DNA from: Ananas comosus
Lineage: Eukaryota > Streptophyta > Magnoliopsida > Poales > Bromeliaceae
Length of the DNA: 64,000 nucleotides
Direction: 5' to 3'
Assembly (NCBI RefSeq): GCF_001540865.1
Contig: NC_033633.1
Coordinates: 1,819,130 to 1,883,129 of the forward strand
The notes below the pieces were generated by a model, which saw only the letters and a list, made by a program, of their open reading frames with translations, was not told the DNA's origin and did not search any database. Both the position numbers and the translations under genes were made by a program. The first letter of the stretch is position 1, and every line of letters begins with the position of its first letter. This document shows positions 9,777 through 20,907 of the stretch, piece by piece.

Positions 9777-12700
9777 ATGGGGATGCGCGCTCGGATCGAG
9801 GCGATCGTGGCCTCGATCGTGACCGTCCATCCCCACGAGATCCCCTCCCTGATCCACTCCGCCACCACCTTCTTCTTCGTGAGTTCGATCCCCCCCTCAC
9901 CCCCAAATCCATCCCCAATTCGATCTCTTCCCCTTTTTTTCGATTTTCCGATGTTTTAATTCCGTGTTTAAACGTAATTTTTTTTACAGATTTTGAGCGC
10001 GTATTTTGTGATCCTACCACTACGGGACGAGGGCGCGATCTCTCTCGGATTGAGCAATCTCCCCGGTCTCTTCGTGGGCTCGCTTCTCCTAACCCTCGTC
10101 GCCGCTCCCGTCTCAACCCTAATTTTTTCCTTGCCCAATCTCTCCAAATCGAGGGTATGTTTTCTCACCAATTCGTATTCTTACCCATCTCTTCTATCAA
10201 ACATTTATTATCCCTTAATTTATTTCCATTTTTTTTTGGATTGGTTTGGTGCGCATTTTGGCTATTTTCACTTAAAGGAAGCAATTTTGAGTCAAAACAG
10301 TTTGGAGGTGGGAAAAGGAGCAATTTGAAACCGAAACAAGGATTAGGAACTCATTTTGTGTTCATCATCTCTATGAAAGATTAAAAACTTATCAATTCAC
10401 AAATTAAAAGATGCAATTTTTAATCTCTTATCTGAAGATAGTAGTGGTATTAGTAAAAAAGAAGCTACTTTAACGAAATAGCTCACTGAAACAATACAAA
10501 AGATAAAACAAAGAGTAGTATCTTTTCCCATCAGGGATTGTCACTGTTATTTTTTATCTATATCATTCGGATGTAGCGATAGAGTTTCGATGTTGATTAT
10601 GAAGTAACATGATCCAATCAACACTTTAGATTATAGAATAATTAGTAGTATTAATCTTCTTCTCCAAGGCTGTATTCAATAGAGTAATATGCCATCAATG
10701 CAACTCATTAGAGTAGCAAACTTAACTATTGCATATTCTGCTTTTCGTTTAGACATTTACCCTTCTATGTTATTTGTTTCCTCAATATGATATGATAACT
10801 ATTATGTTTGCATCTATTATGTTTGTTGGGTTGATATTAGCAAGTGACTTATCTGCCTCAAATTTTAGGCGCTGGTTATGATACACAGATTTTTCAGCAT
10901 ATCCCTTCTTATATTCTTTGTTCTTTGGTACGCCTCTTCACCTGGACGTTTACCTTTCCAGCCTAAGGTGAATAACGACAACACGTGCGTAATTTTGATG
11001 ATTTTGCTAATAATATAAATGAGCTGATGAACAATTTCTTACGTAGGTCTCAGATTTGAACTCACCTCTACCTGCAGATGAGAAGCTCAATTCTAGTAAA
11101 GATGGTCAAAATAATTCTACACAATGGGGTAATCACGGGTTGTTCTACATTATAGTGAGGATATGCTTGTTTCTCTGGGTATGCTTTTTAACTTTTTGTA
11201 TCTTTATTCATCTGTGAAAAAAGCTTGATGTTTGACTGGGAAGTCAATTTTTCTTCTGAAGGTTGCTTTGCTTAACCTTGTTACAATCTCTTCAACCTGG
11301 GCGAGGGTTATTGATGTTATGGACAATGAGGTACTTATAGTGATTAAAATGGCAATTCGGGCCTATTCGGCTTGGATGGAGCTTCCACAGAAGTCAGTTT
11401 GAATAGAGCTGTTTGAGAAATAATTTATTTCTTTTTCTCATTGAAATCCTCTTAACAGCTTTGCTACAGCTAGAAGCAAAAGCTTTAGATTCAAGCTTCT
11501 GCTTTTCAGGCCCAGAGCTTCTACTTCCTGCCACACTGGCACACTGGAAGCTCCTAACTTTTCTTTTGCCAAATACCTGGTTTCTGTTTATGAAGTACAG
11601 AAGCTCTCCCAGAATTAAGGTAAAAAAGGCACTTACTATGTCTTATTTTTCTTTTGTGTTTAGTCAGGTTCAAGATTGTTCGGTTTCATTGGTGCTGGTG
11701 CAACACTTGGGCAGCTATGTGGTTCATTATTCGCAGCAAGCATGGCATGGCTTGGACCATGTATATGTGCTTTTCTTTTATTATCATATGTTAAACTTGG
11801 CACCGTTTGCTAACCCATGAAATAGAAGTTTCACCAACTCTTTCTTCATCTCAGTTTTGCTCCTCTTTTCTGCTCTCTTGATGGAGCTTGCTGCGCAATC
11901 ATCAAAAGGAATCAACCATGATGCTCATCGCGGTTCTGAAGAATTATCTGTCATCAGGTACATAGTCTCTTTGGCCTTTGTGTATAAATTGTTTCCATTC
12001 GCGAATATAAGAATTCATGTCAGAAGGTTTTCCTTGATTTTTTATTTTGGTGATATTTGACATTTTACGATATTCATATCTTTTATTTTTGTGATTGTTT
12101 AAATTACATAGGGTTTACTTTTCTTTTTTCTGTGTAGACAAGATACTGAAGATCAGAATGCAAAGATTGAGGATGAGACGTCTTCTTTAGTAGCCTCTTC
12201 ACCTAGATTACCAACAGATAAACTTAAGCCCCAGCTTTTCATCATGTTTGAAGGGTTTTGGTTGATACTCTCATCAACTTATCTCCTGTATGTGTCCTTA
12301 TTTCTGTGGCTGAGTGCAGTCGTATCTTCCTTATTTTATTTCCAGGTATTTAGTTTGTATCTTGTCATTAATAAACAAACTATGAATATGTACATAATAA
12401 TAATTATACAATAAATTGTTTATTTCAATTACATGTTGGTGTAAAATTAAGAGTTGTTCAACCAAGGTTTAAGTATTTTTCTTCTAATTGTCATAGTACA
12501 TCTGGTAATAAATTCTAATGTAGAGGTCATATTATCAATTGCAGAAAGTAACAATAATCGCTATGACTGTTACAAGCTCGCTTGCCAGAAGAAGATTGTT
12601 TGCACTGATAAACAGCTTCATCGCTGTTTTCATCCTTGCCGGGCAACTTACTTTAACGGTATTTCTTTTTCTTCCTTGACTGTGCAGTATATCTTTATGT

Positions 12701-15024
12701 ATAAAATTCTTAAGAACAGAAAAAGAAATTACTTGGTTACCTAATTGCTGTGTGAAAAGCACGAGAAGTACTTTTATGATCCAACTTATTACTTGTTATT
12801 AGGCCATCGTATAATCATAGTCGTCATGCGTGCTTATAAGCAACTAGATGGTTTTCTTGGAGATTGTTGTAAGCAACGTAATTAACTCCTGATACCACTT
12901 CTCTACTAAACACCTCAGGGACGCATACTCACGGTTGCTGGAGTTACTGTGGCTATTTGTTCAGCCCCATTTGTTGCAATTTCCAATTTGGTTGGTCTTG
13001 CTGTATGGCCAACCTGGATTGCTGTTGCCATATCTGAAACTCTTCGGAAGGTACGAATTGGGAATTAATTGGGCATTTTTATTGAGGTCAAAATGTTTGT
13101 AAGATCAAGTATTTAATGCTTGAAAAACAAACATGTAAACATGGTTTTTGTTCTTACTAAAGTTGGTTGCCATTTAATCTTAATGCCCAATCACTATTGA
13201 TATGTAGTGTCTAAACATCCTTGGAAGTTGGAACTTGGAATGGGGAAACTTCTTTTTGTACCATCGCCGTTAAACTTGATTTTAAGGAACTTTATAGTTT
13301 ATTATTGTTGGCTTCTGTGGCATGTAGTTCTTTCCAGTGGCAAAAGTGAATATGCAGTCTGTTTCTTCCAAAAGCAAAGTTGAATGTAACAGTTCCTTTT
13401 TGAAAGGATAAAGGAATATATATAATATCCCGACAAAAGAGCTAGTTACATATTAATTTGCTTTAAATTGATATTGGGATATTTCCTTTGCCAATTGAAA
13501 CCATGTTGCTACCATGAGAAGGATACAATTGACGAATGTGTAGGCTTGAAATATATCGCTCTCTGTAATGTTGAATCTGTTATTATTCATCCACTGCTTG
13601 AAGATCCCATGGCATAGAAATTTTGTCCTCTGTATTGTGCTGTAGCAGTATTTGATCAATGAAGGATATACCAAGTTTGTTCATATATAAGGTGGGATAG
13701 ACAGTTGAGATCTATTAAAAATATGCTAATAAATTATTATGGACGGGCTATGCATTTTTGCCTCCCTAAGGAAGAAGATTTGGACCTAATGTTCGAAGTA
13801 CTTAGTATTATGCTGCTCATTTATCCTATGTTATTGACAATTACTATGTTGAGTTGATGAATCAGCTTTGAAGATGTTCAAAAGGGATTATTTTCACTCG
13901 CAAACTTTAAGAAATATACAGCTTTGAAGATGTTTAAAATGGTTATGTTAAAATTATTTCTCTGCCTTGCAGGTGACAACATATGTGGTAGCAAGACCTG
14001 GAAGGGAACTCTTGTTCACAGTTGTCTCACAAGATGAAAAGTACAAAGCGAAGGTAATAACCGTCCTATAGTTCTTGCAAATTTTGAAGTAGCTAAAGTA
14101 TGGCCTGCCCATACAATTATTGGCCTGCAGTGTAATACATTTCTGGACGTTTTGTCATCTAGATGTTTTGGCCTTGTTAATTAGGTTATTGAAAGTTATT
14201 AGGTCTTTGGAGTTATGATGAAAGATAATTATATCTGGAACTTTTGTTTCAGGTCTGTATAGATGTTATTGTTCAAAGACTTGGCGATGCAGCTGCTGCT
14301 GGAATATATAAACTGCTATTTGGCAACCTCAACAGCAGGGCTTCTATGGTTTCTCTCTATGCATTACCAGTATGTCTCATACTCCTTACTATAGATATAT
14401 TAGAGAGCAAACTGAAATGATCATGTATGTTTCTCAGGTTGTTTATTTCATCTTCTCTATTTACGCTGTTGATTCTTAGCTACTATTTCCTAAGCTTCTG
14501 ATTTCTTTGCACTTTATGCCACCCCTATGCTGCTTAACACAAGTCCATTTACAACTCACTTCTTGACTTCTCATGAAAAGATTTACTTCCATATGTTTTA
14601 ATGGTCAACGGCCTTAAAAGACCAGCACTATCGCGGTGGATAATTTCACATACTACCTTTCGGAATCCTCTTAACTGGAATCGATTCAACTAACAATGGT
14701 GTGGTATTTGACTGGAGGTTGCCATCGGTGAATGCAAGGACAAAGAGAGTAAAATATGATCTCCCATCCAACTCGTCCATTTATGTATGTAGAAGAGATA
14801 TAGCCTAAAATTTAAATGGAGTAATTATGATAATTAGGAGGAAACAAAATTGCGATCTCATAGACTATTACATTGTATTGAACAATATTAATTATATTGT
14901 TTTATGATCATTCTAATCTTGTTTCTTGCAATTTCAGCTATGTTTCCTATGGCTGCTCACAGCATTCCATTTGGGTCGGCAGCAAACAAACCTTGCAAAG
15001 CTTCAAGCTTCTTCTATACACTAG
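9777..15024 (+). CDS. TLC (ATP/ADP carrier-like) / MFS-type multi-pass membrane protein, 13 exons
   Basis: Exons 9777-9878, 9990-10154, 10869-10967, 11047-11178, 11262-11330, 11664-11760, 11855-11957, 12138-12345, 12545-12658, 12919-13050, 13973-14053, 14253-14369 and 14938-15024 join without a frame break into about 501 residues. All borders are GT-AG. Roughly ten or more hydrophobic segments are visible. The segment [20 protein letters not shown] followed by GQLCGS (about residues 185-210) is reminiscent of the TLC/NTT nucleotide transporter family, which exchanges ATP for ADP in plastids and in intracellular bacteria. The C-terminus ([19 protein letters not shown]) also fits. I cannot say that the substrate is a nucleotide; plant genomes have a divergent MFS-annotated branch of this family. 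Start chosen at ATG 9777; Met-3 is an alternative. Confidence 0.82.
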
Positions 15025-15082
15025 ATTCTGTTAAGATAATCAAATAGGTATGTTAAGCTTTTCTTTTAAGTCACATCCTATA

Positions 15083-15456
15083 GGAGCATGTTTGTTTTAC
15101 CGAAACTGGAGGGGGGTGAAGTTGTTTTCGGCCGTATATGTCTACTTCCGTGGTTTGCCATAAATTAAATTCTCTTGTAACTCCACTTTTCCAAAACGCC
15201 ATGAGTGACTTCGCCACAGGTTGTGCCAAAGTCCAGTATAGGAGAGAAAGATACAGAAAAAAAGAATAAAAATTGATGCACTAGTGTAAAAAATTTTAGT
15301 AAAATAAATAGAAATGTTGGATAATTATAATTCCAAAGTCATCGACTTACTTTCAGACAAACAACAGTGAAAAAAAAAAAATTTTCTCACATGAACTTCA
15401 GTTTAACTGAAAGCCATTTTCAACTTGAAAATCACTTACACGTAAACAAACAGGCC
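15083..15456. mobile_element. Foldback MITE in the 3' region of the carrier gene
   Basis: The left end GGAGCATGTTTGTTTTACCG is an imperfect inverted copy of the right end CGTAAACAAACAGGCC. An internal region near 15380-15440 (agtttaactgaaagccattttcaacttg) mirrors the left arm. A half-copy of the same end (ggtctgtttgttttaccgaa) occurs at about 46324. It lies 60 bases after the carrier stop codon, so it may be transcribed in the 3' UTR. An acceptor-like site at about 15541 suggests that a 3' UTR intron could remove it. Target duplication not clear. Confidence 0.5.
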
Positions 15457-16680
15457 ATAAGTGATTTAACTGTTCGAGATTTTATTCATTTTGCATCGGT
15501 GGACTAAGAAAGCTATAACACTTTTGTCTCCTTTCGTCGCAGAGGGTACAGTATGCTGCTTCATCCAAAGGCTAAGAAACAGTAACACGACAACGTCGAA
15601 AGAAGAAACACAAACCGCAACGGCATCGGGGAGCCTTGTTGTATATATTCACGACAGTTTATTTAGCTGTTTTAAATTTTGAGGGGAAGATGAAAAGAGC
15701 CTTTCCGTTCTTGTGTACAGTAGGCATTGGTCTTAAACAATTTGATGAGTTTTATGAGAGAGTTATTATTTTGCTGTAGTAGGTCCCAATGAGCACACTA
15801 TTCATATGTAAGTTTAAAGGGCAAATGTCCCTTGTCACCTTTTTATTTTCAACATATTTGAGGATGTGAAATTGGTTTGCATCCTAAGGAAGCCCCATAT
15901 GGATTTGTCTATGTTTCTAGTCTCCTTAAATGAGAGCAAAAATGGGTTGTTATGATTTTTTTAAAAAAATTTAAGGAAAATTCTTGTTGATTATCCATTC
16001 CTCTCCTAAAATAGAACTTGAATGAGGAGATTAATTTCTGTTAAATATTTTTATTTACCAAAAATATTGATTGTCGATTGCAGATTTATTCTGCAACCTT
16101 AAATTTGTACTCCGCTGAGCTTTCCGTGCAATCAAGACTTGTTTGGCTTGGCTTCTGATTTTGCTTCTGACAATGCAGATTCTAAGCGATTTTTTGACGA
16201 ACGAGAGCATTTTGAGCTTTTGCGGTACCAAAAAACAAAAAAGTTCTTAAACCTCGAAAGCTCAAGTAATAATACAGTGTATTGGTTAAAATAGATTCAA
16301 CTTTTTGTTCTGTAATAATTAATCCAAAAATTTAATAAATTGAATTAGATTGAGCCTAATAAGTCGAATAGGACTCTGATTTTTAATAGACGTAACAATA
16401 AAAAAATTGACATACATCCAACATTCAGACTCGCGTGAGTATTGTGGCTGATCCGTAAGTATGATGAGTGCGTCCTTCTTATTAGAACATATTTTTAAGA
16501 TAGCTGATTAGTACTTCGGTCCACACTGCCGGACACAGTAAAATCAAACAGTTTTTTAAATAGCAACAATAATAATAATAGTAATCTGTACTTGCCCCAG
16601 CATCTTTGGGCAAATGATGAAGAATTCAAAAGTCACATCACAACCGAAATCCTAAAGTCAAATTAGGGAAAATCTTAAAC

Positions 16681-16712
<32 letters not shown>

Positions 16713-17937
16713 CTTCTGACCAATCACTCAATGCCATACAATATGTAATAGGTTTCACGAGTGGTGTGTGTGAAAGGATCAAACCACATTAAATGGTTAG
16801 GTCGAGTTCACATGAGTGGTAGAACCTCCTCAAACCCCCTCAAGTTTTAATTACTTTGGAATTTTTGTAAACTGAATTATAATATTTTCTTTCGTTAAAA
16901 ATTTTATTGAAAATTATCATTCTTTTTTAGCCTTTTAATTATCAGTTATTCATATTTCATCCTTGAATTCGATGAAATCCTTAAATTTTTTTCTTATTAT
17001 ACTACTTAATTTTAAAACATTCAAAATTTCAAAAAGACCTATAGTTGAGGTGTCTCCATATATTACATGGATTTATTATTCCACTAGTGTGTCTCTATTT
17101 GTGTCCACCTAGCCCTAAGTCATGTGAAACCCTTTTTCACGTTACTAATTAGGAAAAAAAAAAAAAATCCCAAGCGTGTGATCCAAACCCAATCCACACG
17201 CAACAACTCTTCTTATCCAAAAAAAAAAAAAAAGGAGTACACATACTCATGCACTATGTAGAGTAAATTATACAAATATACCTCAAACTATTGTGTGGAT
17301 TGTATTTTAGTTTCTAACTTTAATTTGTTGTACTTTAATTCTCAAATTATTAAGTAAATTGCAATATGAGTTATTTTGTTACATTCTATTATCTTTACAC
17401 TATTTGAGAATTTGAATGATAGAAAATTTTGATTCCTACGATTGAGAAGTGATTTTTAGTGCGTTAGACAAAAAAAAAAAGAAAAAGTATGTAGTAGAAT
17501 TTGCAATTGGGATCTAATTTTCGATGAACTAAGTATCAATTAACTATAAATAATGATTGATAATGATACTGTCACTTATTAGAAAGATTAAATGGTACAA
17601 TTTGATCAATTCAATTGTTGAAATTTAAGCCACAAATAAGATCTAATGAGAACTATTTGTAAAACTAATAAATGTGTGTTTTTTTTTTTTTAAAAATCTA
17701 TTTTGTTTCTATTTGTGAAAAAGGGAACTCCTAGTCCTCCTATTATTCAGAAAAAAGAATTTAAGCAATTATTATCAGTTGAGACTGGAGCTCACAGTTC
17801 ACACTGAAATTTGACCCAAAAAGAGAAAAATTTAAATATGATTTTGCTCACACTTATTTAATATCATAGAGCCCCACTCATATCTCTATTTTTAGAAGAG
17901 AACATGTGTGTAGCTCTTAAGACTTTAATGGAAAAGC
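15457..17937. other. Spacer: probable end of carrier 3' UTR, then AT-rich intergenic DNA
   Basis: Up to about 15850 the sequence is less AT-biased and could be the distal 3' UTR. After that I see no supported gene. It includes a poly-T run at 16685-16712, short poly-A runs near 17150-17235, and a copy of the dispersed end motif (gttgaggtgtctccatata) at about 17045. Confidence 0.45.
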
Positions 17938-17946
17938 TATTAATTA

Positions 17947-18301
17947 GGGAAAACTTCAAAAACCCTCCCGTGGTTTTGTAGTTTTTCACTTTGCTTCCCT
18001 GTAGTTTAAACTGTATCAAATTGTCCCTCTGTGGTTTCGTTTTATCTTTTCGGTAGCTTTTTCGTTAATATTTTATTAAATTATATACAAAAAACTTCAG
18101 ATGCCCATCTAGATTTATTAAATATTCACTTTAGTACCCTTTAATTTTAACTTTATCACTGATTTAAGAAAAAAAAATTAATGAAATTGATAAAAAAAAG
18201 AGAAAAAAGAAACCACATGGGGGCAAATTGATACATTTTAAATCACAGGGGGGCACAATGAAAATCTACGAAACCACAAGGGGGGTTTTTGAAGTTTTTC
18301 C
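17947..18301. mobile_element. Mutator-like MITE with 9-bp target duplication
   Basis: The termini GGGAAAACTTCAAAAACCCT and the reverse complement of ggggtttttgaagtttttcc are near-identical. The inverted similarity extends about 110 bp inward (cctgtagtttaaactgtatc against gatacattttaaatcacagg). The target duplication TATTAATTA is perfect (17938-17946 and 18302-18310). The element is 355 bp with no ORF. Relatives are a degraded copy at about 49949-50268 and a gap-truncated copy at 60944-61283. Confidence 0.85.
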
Positions 18302-18481
18302 TATTAATTAAAACTTTGTTGAATAGTGCTACCTATTGCATCCTGAGCATTTATGAAAGTACTGTTTAAATATATTTATGAAAAAAAAACATTAACAACG
18401 TCTTTGTCGAAAATATTACTAGTAGTTTCTTATTATATAAAAAGCGGAACCTCAAAAACTGAGACTAAAAAATTAACTTAT

Positions 18482-18660
18482 ACCGACCATTCCTAGAGCA
18501 AGTGGCAAAGGATTTGGTGGTTGGTATTCGAGACCCAAGTTCGAATCTTAGTTGATTCACATTTCCAGCTAATTTTATTTTCTAATTAAAATAAATGAAA
18601 TAAACGAAGCAGATAACGTGCTACCCCTCTCTCTCTCTCTCTCAAAAAAAAAAAAAAAAA
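18482..18660 (+). mobile_element. tRNA-derived SINE, copy 2
   Basis: Starts ACCGACCATTCCTAGAGC, has B-box-like AGTTCGAATCT, the shared body (gattcacatttccagctaa, aaataaacgaagcag, cgtgctacc), then a (CT)n run and a poly-A tail ending near 18660-18670. The orientation is opposite to copies 1 and 3. I could not find a convincing target duplication here. Confidence 0.8.
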
Positions 18661-19084
18661 AACAAAAAAACTAAGGTATCTGGTTGCGTATTTAACTTGG
18701 ATCCAAACACTATAGAGAAGTAATAAATGAACATATCTCATTTAGAAATGACCCGATGCGACACGATAAGTAATAATAGATTTTTAGACCTAAGTTGTTA
18801 AGTTAATTTGATGAGTTATTATTCTATTAAATGCGAACACCGCACCAAATTGAATTGTCACCTTTAGGCTAAGCAGGTATTTGAGGGCGAATTGTATGCT
18901 CTTCATTTTTACAACCCTTCTGCTTCAACTCGTCCAATGTAATCTATTAATTTTTTTAGAACAAATAAGAAAAGAACATTTAATGAGAAAGGTAGGATTT
19001 TAATACAAGGACATTGGGCACCTTTCATATGGATTTATTTCAATTTTGTCCCTAAAGAAGCTCTTATTTATTAATTATTATCAT

Positions 19085-19085
<1 letters not shown>

Positions 19086-19116
<31 letters not shown>

Positions 19117-19130
19117 AAGAGAGAGAGAGC
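19086..19130. repeat. (TA)n followed by GA-rich microsatellite
   Basis: About nine TA units and then (GA)n with interruptions, directly left of the foldback element that starts near 19143. Confidence 0.85.
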
Positions 19131-19142
19131 AGCGCTAGGCTC

Positions 19143-19655
19143 CTATACCATTTATAGTATCGGGGCTCCAATAATATAGTCTTATTTTCAACCTTAGAAT
19201 ATTCAAATTAATGATTCATACGGTTAAAACTGATTTAGGGTATTTGAAGTTTTTAGAAATGAAATTTTATATTTTTTCGACATAGTTTACTTTATGATCA
19301 AAGCGTTTCAAAATTATCAAATTTCAATGGCTACTATGGCAGTTTAGTAGTTTACGACGTAAAGATCTAAATTTATTTAAATTTTTGATAGAAAATACTT
19401 TAAACTATCTAATCAAGTTCAACATTCTTGATCCTTGAATTCAAAAGTTTTTACTTAAATTTTAAAGATTATTTAATTTACCCGTATTTAACCATAATTT
19501 ACTTACTAAGTAAATTATATTGAAGAACACTAAAATTTTATTCTAAGAATTTCATATACGCTAGATAATATTTAACGATGAATCGTTAATTTGAATACAT
19601 CTAGATCGAAACAAGACTATAGTACGGCGAAGCTCCGTTCAATAAATAGTATAAT
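19143..19655. mobile_element. Foldback MITE bordered by TA microsatellites
   Basis: About 80 bp at the left (ctataccatttatagtatcg, ggggctccaa, atatagtcttattttc, attcaaattaatgattcat) is mirrored imperfectly at the right (atgaatcgttaatttgaat, gaaacaagactatag, cgaagctccg, aataaatagtata). The core is AT-rich and non-coding. A second TA run (19662-19696) follows. Superfamily not assigned because the microsatellites hide any target duplication. Confidence 0.6.
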
Positions 19656-19659
19656 AACA

Positions 19660-19661
<2 letters not shown>

Positions 19662-19696
<35 letters not shown>
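19662..19696. repeat. (TA)n microsatellite
   Basis: Uninterrupted AT dinucleotides. Confidence 0.9.
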
Positions 19697-19701
<5 letters not shown>

Positions 19702-20399
19702 GCTCATACAAATCTATTATTCTTTTCTACTCTCACTTAGAGGGAAACTTAACAAACAAGCTGTCGGAACATTTGAACAACAAAGAAAAAAAAAAAAGAA
19801 AAATTACAGGCGAGAACTCACTATAGTCGATTTTGTAAAAGGTCCCTGAAATTTTTTGTATTCAATTTATAATTTTTTTTGGGAGATCAAATCTTTCTAT
19901 CTCTATGATATATTCCTCAACATACACACCACTTGAACTAGCAAGTTGGTATTTTTATTTTTTAGTTTCCTGTGTCATTTGAGTTAGTGTTGAGTTACAA
20001 ATTTATTTAATTTTATAGATCTATTAACTGTGAATTATTAATAAATTTTATTTTATTTATTAAAAAGTCTTTAAAATTGTTAAAGTTTGATGAAAATATC
20101 TGTAACTAGTGTCACTAAAATTTCAGATTATTTGTTTGAAATTACCTAATTTAAAAAAAAATTAAAAGCTAAAAAATATTAATTAAAAAAATAAAGTCTA
20201 CGGGGCTAGTTCAAACGATAATATAGTTGGAGGGGTCGTCCTTACATGTTCACCAAAAAAAAGAAAAAAAAAAGAAAAGGACAAGTGAAACGAGAATTAA
20301 AAAAAAAAAGGAACAAAATGGATAAAACAAAAAAAAAACATATAAAATAAAATACTAAATAAAAAATGAAAGAAATGGTCTCTTTATCTTTTTCTCTTC
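19697..20399. other. Intergenic spacer with a decayed foldback-type repeat
   Basis: Mostly AT-rich. The stretch from about 19838 (ggtccctgaaattttttgta) to about 20255 (gttggaggggtcgtccttac) resembles the end motifs of the dispersed foldback family around 9221-9551 but is too diverged to delimit. Poly-A/T-rich DNA at 20255-20350 precedes the leader of the next gene. Confidence 0.4.
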
Positions 20400-20436
<37 letters not shown>

Positions 20437-20907
20437 AAGCCATTTTCTCCGAACGCTAGGGTTTTCGCCATGAACGACCTCGACTCCGTACACCGCCTCC
20501 TCCGATCCCTCCCCACCATTTGATCTCCCCCACCCACGCGCCCCCACTCTCTCTTTCTCTCTCCCCCCTTAGGGTTTGCTTCGCCTGGGGTTTCGAGCTC
20601 TGGTCACGGCTCCGAGATTCGAAGAAGAGAGGGCGAATTAGGGTTAGGGTTTCACGCAACTCGATTGCTTCTGGATTGGGGGGATTTGGGGATTCTACGC
20701 CGCGCCCTCTTCCCTACGGAAGCTCTACCCATTTCACGCTGGATCGGAATCGCGGGCGAGGGAGACGAAGCGCCTGAAGGAGGACACCCCCCCGTCCCCT
20801 TCCGATTCTAGGGTTTTTCGCGGTTCCTGTGTATAATTTAGGGCTCTGGCGATCGATCACTTGCTATTCGGCTGCGATTCGGTTGGGCGTCTAGGGTTTC
20901 CTGGATA
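20400..20907 (+). promoter_or_regulatory. 5' leader of the NST1-like gene with (CT)n and a 17-codon uORF
   Basis: A (CT)n tract at about 20400-20433 is followed by a GC-rich leader. The leader contains an upstream ORF at 20470-20523, beginning cgccATGaac, which is a favourable start context. It encodes MNDLDSVHRLLRSLPTI and ends before the main ATG. The repeated word tagggttt occurs several times in this leader, as is common in plant 5' UTRs. Confidence 0.5.

Noticed and set aside
9572..10171. Minus-strand frames (98, 131 and 67 residues) rich in Arg/Glu
   Set aside because: Translation of the CT microsatellite and antisense of the carrier gene's first exons.
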